Assembly (NCBI RefSeq): GCF_019059575.1
Contig: NW_024881567.1
Span: 529,001 to 593,000, forward strand
From: Amphibalanus amphitrite
Lineage: Eukaryota > Arthropoda > Thecostraca > Balanomorpha > Balanidae
DNA: 64,000 bases
Direction of reading: 5' to 3'
Shown here piece by piece: positions 12,199-24,135 of this stretch; the stretch's first letter is position 1, and each line of letters opens with the position of its first letter. Under the pieces are notes generated by a model. It saw only the letters and a program-made list of their open reading frames with translations. It made no database searches and had not been told where the DNA came from. Made by a program: the position numbers and the translations under genes.

Positions 12199-13091
12199 TT
12201 AACCCTCGCCGGCACAGGCCATTTTGCGTCCTTCGACGGCACAAGGGGGTACGACCCCCCCCCCCCCTCGCGTTTGGCCCCTGATCGAGCTAGAGCTTCG
12301 CGGAAAAAAACGAGCGTGTTGCCCGTCACGAGAGGAAGCCGATGATACCCAATTTTAAGGTCCTAGGTCATCGGGTGACCTTCCAGGTCAGGTCAATGAC
12401 CCGAAAACCGGGAAGATCGGGACCTGTTAGAAAGTCGTAAAGTGTGGCTGCTATGTGGTTTTCCGGGGTGCTGATCACGAATACCGTGTTAGTTTTGATC
12501 AGAGATAATGTTTTTAAGCATTTAGACCAGGTCGGGTCAGGTCAGGTCAGGTCAACCGGTAGGGGTTGTGACGGGTATTCGTAATACGTGTCAACCTCCT
12601 CTGACAGCTTCGTAACATGTTACGAAGGTACCAAAACTACTTCGTAAATATTCAAATGGTTGCTAAATTGGAATTCAGCTCCAAAAACTAGCCTACAAAC
12701 ATGTAAAACTCGAAAAAGTGAACCGAGGTCACCCGAGGTCACCAAAGGTCAATGACCTGACCTGACCTTCAGGTGACCTTGACACCCACCCTAATGTATG
12801 GGAGCAACATCAAATCACATGTTTGAACGTTTGAAACCACGAAAAGCTTGCAAACGCGCGGCTAATGCGAGCCGACATACGCCGAATCGCGATTTCGGCC
12901 AAGCATGGTCACTGACCCAAATGACCAAGGTCATTTTGGTCAGGGTCATAAAATTTACAGGGAACGTGTAAAATTGATCAATGCGAGGGTACCGAAAGTT
13001 TCGTCGCGATCGGCCGCTTTTTACGCGAGTTATTCGCGTAAAACCTTAGGGGGGTTGCATCACCCCCCCCCCCTGTGCCGGCGAGGGTTAA
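12199..13091. mobile_element. TTAA element T2
   Basis: TTAACCCTCGCCGGCACAGG at the left matches CCTGTGCCGGCGAGGGTTAA at the right, with TTAA at both edges. The left end has the doubled block (GGCACAGG and GGCACAAGGGGG), the right end one. Unlike most relatives the two cores differ (TACGA left, TTGCATCA right). Dense AGGTCA/GGTCACC arrays lie at 12370-12400, 12530-12560 and 12720-12790. A closely similar partial copy lies at about 59971-60595. No coding sequence. Confidence 0.85.
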
Positions 13092-13634
13092 TACACTTAG
13101 ATAGACTGGAGCAACAAGCAAGACCATTCATTGATTACTCTTGATGTTCTCCCCCCCCCCCCCAAATAGCTTTAATATACATAGCGAAATGCATATAATG
13201 AGCTTTTTCATTTTCATACTAGACGAGCTCTATATACGTATCTGTGCACAAGAAGTGATGTTTCAGCGTCTCGTACTGCCGTATTATGATGCTAGGGTTT
13301 ATACCCCTTTGATGAGAGATTCTATGATCTTTATTCAGATCAGGTCAGCTGAATGTAATCTCAAAGTAATGCAATTACATCAATGAATGTAATGTAATCA
13401 AGGCTAAATTTTTCATATTCTTGCATTATTTGGCATCATGAATCCAAAAATGATACATGTCTTGCACATAGGTACAAGAAAAAAAACAATCAAACCTGAC
13501 CTAACCTTACCTACTTACCTACAACCAAGGCTATATAAACCAGGTAGAACGCTCCCGACGAAAAACTGGGGACAAAAATGAATTTAGTTGCCGTGACTCC
13601 ACAGAGCAGAAACTAAACAAATACAGAGCAGAAA
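13092..13634. other. No gene recognised
   Basis: Unremarkable sequence between T2 and T3, including a 14-base C-run near 13150. Nothing functional was recognised. Confidence 0.5.
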
Positions 13635-14828
13635 TTAACCCGCGCCCGGCTGGGGGTCCTGGATTTCCACGCCCTGCTGGGGGGGGGTGTTTGAACACCC
13701 CCCCCCCCCGTTCTAACTCGGCCCCTGGGCCACGTAACGATACGCAGAAGGCGGCGTTCGAAAGAGCGTCAAAAATAATGAGGAAATCACTTCAGTCAAT
13801 TTTTTGGTCAGGTCAAAGGTCAGGTCACCAGAGGTCATTGAAGGCAAAATTTCGCCGATTTCCAGGTCGAATGTAGAAAATTTCCAAGAAGCCAACGCAT
13901 AACTCGGGAACCAATAGAGCTACAGCGCCGCGGAAAAGCGCATTCGATAGCCCTATTAACGCCCTTTCTGAGTAATTCTCTCAGATTTCACCTAACCTCA
14001 ACGGTTTTGCCTGCAGGGGGCAAAAACTGCAAAAATAGCCGATTTTTTCGGAAACAGTTTTTCTGCAATAACTTTTGACCCAAGCCTTGTACGAGCTTAC
14101 TTTTACCGGCATCGTGTTCCTCTTGTCAAGACGCATCGAATGAACTATAACTTGACCTTGAAAGGTCAACTTGAAAATTTGGCCTCAGGTCAAGGTCATG
14201 ACCTGACCGGAAAGCGTCTTGTTGCATATCAGTCGATTCGTATCGTCGAGCTGAACACATCTAAGGCGTTTTCATCGCTCTAGCATGCCTCTATCAAAAG
14301 CTATTTGCGAAAAACTGTTAGATACCATTCGTGACCTACGATGACCTCAGGGCATAAACAGGGGTCACGGACACCATTTCCATGTTCAGTGTGTCTAAAC
14401 CACTTGTAATTCAGTGTTTGGGAGTGTTTATAATGTCTTTCGTCCAAAAGAGGCGCATTTCAATTTTCCCCCATTGACTTATAATGGGGAGGTCGCAAAA
14501 TTGACCTGACCTTAGGTCATCGATATCAAAATTCTGAGATATACATTTTGTACATGCTATTGCTCTTAGCAATCGCTGAAAGTTTCAAAGCGATCGGTCA
14601 CTCGGTGTAGCTATGACAGACATTGAAACTTTTTATGAGGTGAGGTCACTTCAAGTGACCTGGTGACCTGACCTTGAATGACCTTGGTCTGAAATTTTCA
14701 CAACATGTGTAGAATTGATGTATGATAAGGTGTACCAAAAACGGCGGCGCTCCGCGCCGCCGTTTTTGAGATATTTGCAAAAAAACACAAGGGGGTGTTC
14801 AAACACCCCCCAGCAGGGCGCGGGTTAA
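13635..14828. mobile_element. TTAA element T3
   Basis: TTAA lies at 13635-13638 and 14825-14828. The left end is doubled (CCCGGCTGGGGG, then CCCTGCTGGGGG) and the right end single (CCAGCAGGGCGCGGG). Cores GTGTTTGAACAC (left) and GTGTTCAAACAC (right) are framed by G- and C-runs. Internal AGGTCA arrays occur at 13808-13845, 14150-14200 and 14640-14690. A nearly identical inverted copy is T5 and a diverged copy is T12. The right TTAA is shared with T4, so one inserted at the other's edge. Confidence 0.85.
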
Positions 14829-15235
14829 CCCGCGCCCCACTGGGGGGGGGGCTATTTATAGCCCCCCCTCCCGTTTTTCTGCAATAACTTCCAAACTGCC
14901 TGACGTATCGACGTCAAACTTTAAGTACCTTCGGCTGCATCAATTGGACACCTTGTGTCAAAAATTGAACTTCGTAGCTACCATAGGTCGGCCGGAAATG
15001 ACGTCAGAGTAACGTCATGTTCGGCCGATTTCGACGCAAAACATTGAACCACGGCAGTCGCTCCCAAGGGCTCAGTTTTTAAGCTAGATCCAATTTCTTT
15101 GCATGGGAGGACTCAAAATAGACTGCGCTATCAAGCTGCTATCTTGGATTTTTGAAATTTTGAAAATTTCGAAAATTGTACATAGTAGCCGTTTTCACGA
15201 CGGAACTTTCGCAGAGGAACCTATTTGATACCTGA

Positions 15236-16490
15236 AAAGTACCTACTCTTTGAGGCCTTAACATCCCTCAAACTGAAATTTTTTATGTTCAAAATAATTT
15301 TAGAAGTTTAAATCCGGACATTCGTTGCCCTCAAATCACTTATTTATTTACAAACACAGCAATTTTCGGTTCTAGTAGCCCACCTTTCGACTATGAGGTA
15401 TCAAATCAGCGTGGCAACTTGCTCTCTCTTTGCTCCCTCGGGTATCTAATTCCGGAATTCTTAAAAACAAGGAAAGTATACATCGAGTTCTCTTTTATAC
15501 CTATTCAGTTATGTTTTAATGGTGATTAAAATATGGCAAATTTTTTATTTATATTTCATATAAGAAAAACACGCAAAACAATGAAACAAAAATAACTACG
15601 GCGGACAATTACCTTCAGGTATCTAATTCCGACCAATCAGCACCTCAGTAGGATATGACGTCATACAAGAATGGTGTTGGAGGCCGTTTGCAGTCCCGGC
15701 CGGTAGGTCACGTGACCGCCGGGAGCCTCGGGTCACGCAGCGGTCGGGAGTCGGGCGCGGGACGTGGTCGCGGGCGGACGCGCGGGGCATCATGCTTTGC
15801 TTTGCTTGCTTTGTCAACTTAATATAACTTACAATCGCATACGTGTGAAACCCAAGCACTGCTCAGTGCCCTTAGAAATTGAGTTTTGGAAAGCTCAAGT
15901 CCCTATAGCTCCTCAGGTCGGCAACAGTTGAAGCCTCATCTGAACCCATCTGAAAAAAGCGAGGGTAAGGAGCCTTGTGTTGCTTTTTCTTTTACCGTCA
16001 TAATTATCTCAAACCATCACAATTTTGAGTTGCCACATTGTCTGGTTCACTACATTCGTGTAAAACTTGGGTGAAGGCTGGTGGCTCAAAGAAAGGTGAA
16101 GATATTTCTTTAAGTGCCTAATCCGTGAAATATCCAGGCTTTACAAATCTACACTTTTTATTTTCTCCACGATACATTTGTTAAAATTGTTAAAATTTAA
16201 TCTACATTTGTTAAAATCGTGGCTTTGGCTTTGTGTACACTAGATCATAAAGTTTACTACAGTTTTGTGCAAAACCTGGTGGCTGAAGAAAATAGTGATT
16301 TTGCTAGCATGATGTGCGGAAATTTGTTGCTTTCCAAATCAAATTACTTATACCTACATTTCATTCAAAATTAGGAGGCATTAATACTGGTTTTTTTCTT
16401 GTAACATGAACTGAGTTTGGGTACAGTGCTCCGGAAACGTTGTGGAACTTTAAGCTAGCTATGGCAGTTTCCATAAAAATTGTTTAGATA
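15236..16490. other. No gene recognised upstream of the non-LTR ORF
   Basis: Mixed sequence with a GC-rich patch at 15680-15790. No coding region or clear repeat boundary was recognised. The 5' junction of the non-LTR element probably lies between about 16490 and 16680. Confidence 0.4.
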
Positions 16491-16491
16491 G

Positions 16492-19140
16492 TTGACATGG
16501 CTTGTTGTTTTGCTGTTTCTAAAAAGTGAAAAAATATTTTCCTGCATTAAGCAGACAAGGCATGTTATTCTCAATAAGCTATCGAATGGGTGTGCGTGTG
16601 TGTGTTTTTTTAAAGCTGTCAATTGTAACTTCAGTTACTTCACTTTAGAACATATTGCCCAGAATGCGTCACTGATCCGCCGTACGGTGGCGGCCGTTCA
16701 GGCCGACTTGGACGAACTTGAGGTGCAGTTTCAAAGAGTTTTACTGCAGCACTCTGGACCAATTTTTATCATGGGTGACCTGAACTGTGACTTATCTGAC
16801 ACTACCACTACCACCTGTGTTGGAAAGGACCGACTTCTGGAGATGCTGCGATCTTTAAATTTAGAACAGTTCGTTACACAACCGACCTACTCATCAGGAT
16901 CTCTTTTAGATGTAGTTATATGCAATTCGAGTAACGTGGTGCAGCGTGTGAGAGCTTTTAGATGTGCTTTTAGCCCTCATCACTTTGTTCGTGCTCTTTT
17001 TAACGTTCCTAGATGCCGCCGTAAGCCTCGCCGTGTTAGCACTCGTCTTTTTAGGAACATCGATCATCTCACTTTGTTACATGACTTGTATCTTGTTGAT
17101 TGGTCCGGTGTTTTTAGCTGTCCGTCTGTCGCCGAGAAATGGTCTTATCTCAGTCGCCGTTTGATTCGTGTCTTTGACCAGCATGCTCCGCTCCGATTGA
17201 CCTGTATCCGGAACCCGTGTGCGCCGGCTGTCACCTCGGCGACCCTGTGTCTGATGGCGGAGAGGAGGGGTGTGTTGCGCCGTGAGGGGAGATCGCCGGC
17301 CTTCCGTGCACTTGACAGGAGGGTGAGGGCGGCGATCCGGCGCGACTGCCGGGTGGACATCGAGGCGAGACTGCGCGATAACGGTAGCAGCTCTCTGTAC
17401 CGCATCGTCCGCCCGCTGGTCGCCGGTAAGCGGAGTGACACAGCAACCCTCCCCACCGCCACGCCTGATGAAATGAACGCCTTTTTTGTTGATGTCGGCC
17501 CACGTGTCGCGGCTAGCCTGGCTGGCTCCGGGGTGCCGCCCGACGTTCCGTGCCGCCTGCCGCGTGTTGGTGCGTGTGGCTTTCGGGTCGCCGAGGTGAC
17601 ACTGGCGGAGCTGCGGGAGGTGGTGTTCTCCATGAAGCGTTCCGGTGCGTGTGGACCTGACGGCGTCTGTATTCGCATCCTGCTCCTTTCTTTCGAAGCC
17701 ATTGGTCCCATCCTGCTCCATGTTGTCAATACCTGTCTTTCCACGTGTGACTATCCCGATGCTTGGAAGCACTCCCTAGTCCATCCTATCTTTAAGTCCG
17801 GTGATCCTGATCTGGTCTCCAACTACCGTCCTATTTCGATCGTCCCCACCATAGCCAAAGTTGTCGAGCGCTTAGTGCACCGACAACTTTCCGCCTACAT
17901 GTCTAACAACCACCTTCTCTCTTCATCCCAGCACGGTTTTCGTCCTCTTCACTCTACCGAAACCGCTCTGCTCTCTGTAACTAATCGCGCTTTTTCCAAC
18001 ATGGACCGTGGCCTTATCTCCCTCCTCTGCCTTCTGGATCTTAGTAAATGTTTTGATGTCATTCCTCACTCACTGCTAGCTTCCAAGCTCCAGCTCTATG
18101 GCATCCACCCGACCTGGTTTTCCTCCTACCTCACCGGTCACACTCAGTCTGTCTGTATCTCTTCTCTTTCCGGTGACAGAGTGGTTTCGAAGCCCCTTCC
18201 TAACACCATGGGAGTCTTCCAAGGATCAGCCCTCGGTCCTCTGTTATTCACCATTTTTGCCAACGACCTCAGTCTGCACGCGCCGGACGCTCATGTGACC
18301 CAGTACGCTGACGATACCCAAATCCTTATTTCCGATACCAAGCGCAATCTTCCTTACCTCATCCAACGCATGGAGTCTACCCTCACCTCCTTGGCATCGT
18401 GGTTCCATGCCCACGGACTTAAACTCAACACGTCCAAAACGGAAATCCTCCTCCTTGGCACCCGACAGAATACCAGAGATCTCCCCCCTGTCAGCGTGCG
18501 GGTCGGTGGCGGGACCGTTCGGGAGAGCCAATATGTTAAAAACCTTGGTGTCATTTTCGACCGCCACCTTACGTGGGATGCTCATGTCAGTGACGTGGTA
18601 CGTAAGTGTGTCGGCCTCCTGATCGGTCTCCGCCACCTGAGGCGCCTCCTCCCGCGGCGGGCGCTTCTTGCGGTCGTGCAGGGCCTGGTCGTCTCGCGCG
18701 TGAGATATTGTCTATCTGTGTACGGGAACGGCTCCGCGGCTAACAACGAGAGGCTACTGAAAGTTGTGAACTTTGCCACCAGAGTAGCAGCCGGTCTCCG
18801 AAAGTACGATCGTGTGTCTCGCGCGCGGGACGACCTGGGCCTGCACACACCGCGCCAGATGTGTGATGCGCAGACCGCTATCATTGCGCATAGAATCCGT
18901 GCCCTGGGCGAGCCCGAGGAGCTCGCCTCACTGTTTGTGACTTTCGCCGACGCACGGCAGTGTAACCGCCCCACTAGACAAGACCGTGACCTGCGCCCGC
19001 CAGCTACAAGAACAGCGGTCGGGCGGCGAGGGTTTGCATACCGAGCAGCCTCGCTTTTAAACTCTATGCCTAGTGAAGTGACACGGCTCGAGCCAGCAGC
19101 TTTTAAACCGGCAGCGAAACGTTTCTTTTATTTGGAGTGA
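16492..19140 (+). CDS. Non-LTR retrotransposon endonuclease (partial) and reverse transcriptase
   Basis: The frame encodes the C-terminal part of an AP-type endonuclease followed by a non-LTR reverse transcriptase. Visible are IMGDLNCDL (residues about 92-100) and SGSLLDVVIC from the endonuclease, then GPDGV, SNYRPISIVP, LLDLSKCFDVIPHSLL, FQGSALGPLLFTIFANDL and the catalytic QYADD (about 604-608). The C-terminal region has the usual VRYCLSVYG and FATRVAAGL segments and the frame stops cleanly at KRFFYLE. The first 50 or so residues do not look like endonuclease, and the N-terminal endonuclease half is missing, so the element is 5'-truncated and the ATG is accidental. The motifs suit the CR1/L2/Jockey group; the clade is not settled. 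It would normally nick DNA and copy its own RNA at the target site, but this copy should be inactive. Confidence 0.9.
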   Translation: MTWLVVLLFLKSEKIFSCIKQTRHVILNKLSNGCACVCFFKAVNCNFSYFTLEHIAQNASLIRRTVAAVQADLDELEVQFQRVLLQHSGPIFIMGDLNCDLSDTTTTTCVGKDRLLEMLRSLNLEQFVTQPTYSSGSLLDVVICNSSNVVQRVRAFRCAFSPHHFVRALFNVPRCRRKPRRVSTRLFRNIDHLTLLHDLYLVDWSGVFSCPSVAEKWSYLSRRLIRVFDQHAPLRLTCIRNPCAPAVTSATLCLMAERRGVLRREGRSPAFRALDRRVRAAIRRDCRVDIEARLRDNGSSSLYRIVRPLVAGKRSDTATLPTATPDEMNAFFVDVGPRVAASLAGSGVPPDVPCRLPRVGACGFRVAEVTLAELREVVFSMKRSGACGPDGVCIRILLLSFEAIGPILLHVVNTCLSTCDYPDAWKHSLVHPIFKSGDPDLVSNYRPISIVPTIAKVVERLVHRQLSAYMSNNHLLSSSQHGFRPLHSTETALLSVTNRAFSNMDRGLISLLCLLDLSKCFDVIPHSLLASKLQLYGIHPTWFSSYLTGHTQSVCISSLSGDRVVSKPLPNTMGVFQGSALGPLLFTIFANDLSLHAPDAHVTQYADDTQILISDTKRNLPYLIQRMESTLTSLASWFHAHGLKLNTSKTEILLLGTRQNTRDLPPVSVRVGGGTVRESQYVKNLGVIFDRHLTWDAHVSDVVRKCVGLLIGLRHLRRLLPRRALLAVVQGLVVSRVRYCLSVYGNGSAANNERLLKVVNFATRVAAGLRKYDRVSRARDDLGLHTPRQMCDAQTAIIAHRIRALGEPEELASLFVTFADARQCNRPTRQDRDLRPPATRTAVGRRGFAYRAASLLNSMPSEVTRLEPAAFKPAAKRFFYLE

Positions 19141-19360
19141 TTGTGCGTGTGTTAGTGTTGTGTGTGCTGTTGTTTCAGCGGATGATTGTTGTGTGCCGTG
19201 TCCCATTTGACTTCCCCAACCGTTTTATTCACTGACAATTGACACGTAATAGCCACCGTGTTGTGGAGTGTCTGCTGACGTAAATATAAATATATATGAT
19301 CATGAGCTGGTATATCAATCATATCATGTGTAGCAAATACATAAATGAGAATAGTGTGTC

Positions 19361-20430
19361 ATGAATTTTTGTGCATGCTTCTGGATCATCTGTAATTACA
19401 TCAACGGCTTGGCTCAAGAGTGTCCTGCCGACCAGCTTATGCCCAACCCTTTCTGTCCGCAGAACGTCTTCCGTCGCCTGCGACTCCCGCACGCCGTTTG
19501 CGCCGTCCGTACCGGTCTTCGCGCTGCGAGCCGCGCTGCTGGAGTTCGCGGCGGCGTCGTGGAGCTCCCATCGGGACGGCGTGTGATGCCCGCGTCGAGC
19601 TTATAGGCCGTGAGCTTCGATTGGCGGCTCACGCGGTCACCAGCTGTATGTACAGCCTCGGTCCCGACGACCCCGCTAATGGCCGAGACCGGCATACCCC
19701 CGGCATGGGTCTGCTGTCCGGCGCAGCGCTGGCCGCCCGCATGTTACGTTTGGCTGTATCGCTGCCCAGCGGGAGCGCGCTCCACGCTGCGGTAGAGGTA
19801 CACGTTGCGACCCGACTGAGGACCGCAACCGGATGGTGAGACGTCGGCCTCTGCGCCCTGGCCGGGGCAGGCGTGACCGACGTCACAGTGGAGGAACGCC
19901 CAAACAAGACCAGCCCACCGTCGGAGCAGCGTGGAAATATCATGTTCTGCCTGGACGTCGGACCCGGCGGCCGCAAAGCACCTGCACACGTGCGGAGAGG
20001 GGCGCTGGAGGCTACTCTGGAGCTTCTGCCATCCCGCGGCGCGGATGCTGGCAACACCTGACAACGGCGGCAATGGAGGCGGTTGGGAACAGCTGCAGCA
20101 ATGGTGATGGCGGTGATGGTGACATGGCGGTTTGGGACTTCATCTCAGCGCGGCCGCCGCCCAGGCGCCGCTGCGCCCGGCTGCTCAGCCACCTACCGGA
20201 TGGCGGGGTGGCCCTTACGGCCCTCACGCCCGTTCGGTCTGCGGCCACGTTCTGGGGTGGCGGTCGCGGGGTTAGCGGCGTTGGACTTCGTCCTTTATCC
20301 AGACTGCACCGTACCATCTGAACGGATGGATCTGCCAAGAAAGATGACATCCAAGGCGGCTATGAGGCGATCACAAAGCTTTAACAAGAGCTTCTCCTTC
20401 ATGGGGCCGGCTGGCCGTTAAGTCGCAACA
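19361..20430. other. GC-rich block with unrecognised open frames
   Basis: About 1 kb markedly richer in GC than its surroundings, with overlapping open frames on both strands (19420-19839 plus, 19629-20057 minus, 20083-20421 plus). None shows a motif I recognise. The plus frame ending at 20421 closes with a basic serine-rich tail (RRSQSFNKSFSFMGPAGR), which looks protein-like. It may be an exon, a decayed gene or part of a repeat. Confidence 0.3.
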
Positions 20431-21739
20431 CCGGCTGCCGAGTGCCAACAACTGCGTGCGCTGGCGCCGACGCGTTGCGGGCCGCGCTGCTGACGCCCAA
20501 GCTGCGATATCAACCATCTATGTGAATAAGTGGCAGCGGTGGCGGCTTGTCAGTTGTTAACGTGCCTTTGCAGACGTTGTGAATAGCCCGCGTAAGAATC
20601 GCATGGTTGGCAACACCACGCAAGCTAAAATGGGCTTCCTTGATAAACCTACTTTTTAAGCATTTTAGCCTTTGTAATTTTGGATGTTTTGCTGTAGGTA
20701 TTATTTTCTACATATATACTATAATGGCACTCACGTGCTTTGAATCGCGCAATGCAGTTGAAACATGGTAAAGATAATGATAAATGAACTGAGAGCTGAC
20801 ATGCCCCATGCTTTGTGTGTGTGTGTGTGTTTTCTTTTTCTTTTCTTTTTTTGGCGAGTCGATAAAAGTGGTTTTGGACACTGGATGAGTTTTTAGGGGT
20901 GTGGTGAGGGGGGGATGTAATTCCACAGACCTTTTGTCAGATTCACTAATGCAGTAGGTCTGTGCGGTATTTAGTTATCAGAGCATTCTTTGAAAGTCGT
21001 GAATAGGGCCACTGAGTACCTACAGCCGTAATATCCCCCCACAAAAACTTCTTTTAAATAACCGGGGCTTTAGGTACACGAGCAGAGTAAATGCTATTAC
21101 GAACGCCTATCACAATGCTGAGCGAATAGGAAAATCCATAGACGGAGAATTGTACCGCGTTACGGGTGCTCACTGCTCGGGCGCAGCCAATCCACCGTTA
21201 CCGCAGCGGTGACCTTGACCCGCATCGTCTGTCTCGGCTCCAAAGCCAAACCGGCGTGGAATTGGGAGCGCTCGAGCACTCATGGTCCAGCGCAATTCTC
21301 CACCTAAATCCATTCCTGATACACATTTGCTTGCTCATAGTCATGTAACCCCGGTAAATTCACCCAACTTTCATATTGGTCGCTCCATAGACGGATGGCC
21401 ACAGAGATCAGCTTAAAAGGCCATTGTTGCATTCATTTAGTGGAGATCATTAAAGAGCCGTGATAGGCCACAAGTCGCGTGACATCATATGTGTAACAAC
21501 CAATGACGTCGGCCTGCAAAACCCAATGGAAGCGGCTAGCAGCGTGCAATAAAACAGGGCGCTGCTTTCTAAATGTCTGTCGTGCGCCATAAATGAATAT
21601 ATTCTTTGTAGCGTGGCAACTCAGTATCTTTTTTAAACTATTGTACTAGTATTTAATAATTTCATAATTTTATAATTGTGCTTACGCTTTATGTTGATAT
21701 TAGTGGTAAATCCTTAGATAAAGCAAATCGATGTGATAT
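20431..21739. other. No gene recognised
   Basis: AT-rich to mixed sequence with a short GT run near 20815-20831. Nothing else was recognised. Confidence 0.45.
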
Positions 21740-22930
21740 TTAACCCGCGCCCTGCTGGGGGGGGTGTTTGAACACCCCCTTGTGGTTTTTCGCGAATATC
21801 TCAAAAACGGCGGCGCGGCGCGCCGCCGTTTTTGGTACACTTTATCATACATCAATTCTACACATGTTGTGAAAATTTCAGACCAAGGTCATTCAAGGTC
21901 AGGTCACCAGGTCACTTGAAGTGACCTCACCTCATAAAAAGTTTCAATGTCTGTCATAGCTACACCGAGTGACCGATCGCTTTGAAACTTTCAACGATTG
22001 ATAAGGGTAACAGTATCTATAAAATGTATATCTCGGAACTTTGATATCGGTGACCTAAGGTCAGGTCAATTTTGCGACCTCCCCATTATAAGTCAATGGG
22101 AGAAAATTGAAATGCTCCTCTTTTGGACGAAAGACATTATAAACACTCCCAAACACCGAATTACAAGTGGTTTAGACACACAGAACATGAAAATGGTGTC
22201 CGTGACCCTTGTTTATGCCCTGAGGTCATCTTAGGTCACGAATGGTATCTAACAGTTTTTCGCAAATAACTTTTGATAGAGGCATGCTAGAGCAATGAAA
22301 ACGCCTTAGATGTGTTCAGCTCGACGATACGGATCGACTGATATGCAACATGACCCTTTCCGGTCAGGTCATGACCTTGACCTGAGGTCAAATTTTCAAG
22401 TTGAACTTTCAAGGTCAAGTTATAGTTCATTCGATGCATCTTGACGAGAGAAACACGATGCCGGTAAAAGTAAGCTCGTACAAGGCTTGGGTCAAAAGTT
22501 ATTGCAGAAAAACTGTTTCCGAAAAAAATCGGCTATTTTTGCAGTTTTTGCCCCCTGCAGGCAAAACCGTTGACGTTAGGTCAAATCTGAGCGAATTACT
22601 CAGAAAGGGCGTTAATAGGGCTATCGAATGCGCTTTTCCGCGGCGCTGTAGCTCTATTGGTTCCCGAGTTATGCGTTGGCTTCTTGGAAATTTTCGACAT
22701 TCGACCTGGAAATCGGCGAAATTTTGCCTTCAATGACCTCTGGTGACCTGACCTTTGACCTGAGCAAAAAATTGACCGAAGTGATTTCGTCATTATTTTT
22801 GACGCTCTTTCGAACGCCGCCTTCCGCGTATCGCTACGTGGCCCAGGAGCCGAGTTACTAGGGGGGGGGGTGTTCAAACACCCCCCAGCAGGGCGTGGAA
22901 ATCCAGGACCCCCAGCCGGGCGCGGGTTAA
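21740..22930. mobile_element. TTAA element T5 (inverted copy of T3)
   Basis: TTAA lies at 21740-21743 and 22927-22930. Read inverted it matches T3 over its whole length with few differences. The single GC block is at the left and the doubled block (CCAGCAGGGCGTGG, then CCAGCCGGGCGCGG) at the right. Cores are GTGTTTGAACAC and GTGTTCAAACAC. It carries the same AGGTCA arrays and the TGCCCCCTGCAGGCAAAAC segment. Confidence 0.85.
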
Positions 22931-24089
22931 TAGAAAAATAGCAAGCTAACGCACCATTCATTCGAAAGCTGGGAAAACTACTAAAAAGAACTACTAAAAT
23001 TCCTGAGGAACCAAAGGATCAAACTGGTACCAAATAGATGCCTGCTATTCCGTCGTGAAAACGGCCAGTAAAATTCAAAATTTACTTTTTTACATTTTTT
23101 CAAAAAAGCTTTCGACTTTTCGAAAAACCGGAATATATGTGATGGAACGCGTTATTATGACTAACTCTAGCAAGTTATAGCTAAATATCTTCAAAAATGG
23201 CCAAGTTATACGCATTATTGCAAAAAATTCACAATTATTAATTTTTTAAATCAATTTTTCACCACGTGTTTGACATCGTACGCCAATATAAATAGCACCA
23301 TCGTGTTCCTGAGCTCAAACTGCATCCTATAGACACCTTTTTTGTTGAAAAATTATAACTTCAAAATTTGACCTTTTTTGACCTAAAGTGACCTGACCTA
23401 AGCTAAATTCGACTCAAAATGACCTCGAATGACACAGACGACATCAAATTCGAAATCTTTGGCCTAAATGGACCATAAAACATGTGTCACGTGACCGACG
23501 CATGATATAATATTTTCGTGACCTGTGATGACCTGACCTTGACCTGAAAATCAAAGTACAAGTTTGGTACCCTCAGAGTATCTAGAGCATCTGTTCACGA
23601 GTGTGTGAACTAAAAATGAGCTTGATCTGACTTGTAAGACGGCGGCCAGAGCCCAAAACGTGAACAAGCCAAAATGCTAATAATTATTACTTTGACCTGA
23701 CCTGTGACGTCATCGGTGACCTCGAGGTCAATAAAATTAGGTTTCGCTCGACAGTTTTTCCGGGGCTATCAGACACCGTTTGAATTTTGACGATCGGCCC
23801 AGTAGTTTCGGAGTTAGGAGGGGGGCTATGAATAGCCCCTCCCCCCCCCCCCAGTAGGGCGTGTTATACGCAGACCCCAGTGGGGCGCGGGTTAAACAAA
23901 ACTAAAACGCTGCAAAATTGGACCGTGAACCAACATGTTAACATCGGAGAGATTTTAGGCAAGGGTAATGCAAATATGTTTAGGTTCAGTGGTTGTTTAT
24001 CTGGATTCTGGCTTCAGGCCAAAGGCCACACTTGGCTGCAATCTGTTCCTGGGGATAATTCACACTCCAACCCTTGTAGGCAAACATCA

Positions 24090-24135
24090 TAGGTTAGGCT
24101 AGGCTAGGCTAGGCTATGCTAGGTTAGGTTAGGTT
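24090..24135 (+). repeat. Interstitial TTAGG-like pentamer array
   Basis: Nine consecutive pentamers of the type TAGGT/TAGGC (TAGGT is TTAGG in rotated register) lie here, one being TATGC. TTAGG is the ancestral arthropod telomere repeat, so the array is a small interstitial telomere-like tract. Confidence 0.7.

Larger units (their letters stand above)
14825..23895. mobile_element. TTAA element T4, expanded by internal insertions
   Basis: TTAACCCGCGCCCCACTGGG at the left matches CCCAGTGGGGCGCGGGTTAA at the right. The cores are CTATTTATAG and CTATGAATAG inside G/C-runs. The right end has the doubled block. A shorter relative sits at about 42750-43225, sharing the TGACACCTTGTG...AACATTGAAC and CGCCGTTTGAATT segments. 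The two T4 halves (about 14829-15235 and 23040-23891) are separated by some 7.8 kb holding the non-LTR ORF and T5, so most of the span is inserted DNA. That those insertions came after T4 is inferred. Confidence 0.6.

Noticed and set aside
11927..12202. 91-codon hypothetical protein
   Set aside because: No motif, no splice context, and its end runs into the T2 terminus.
17077..17772. 231- and 199-codon minus-strand frames
   Set aside because: Shadows of the GC-rich reverse transcriptase coding sequence on the plus strand.
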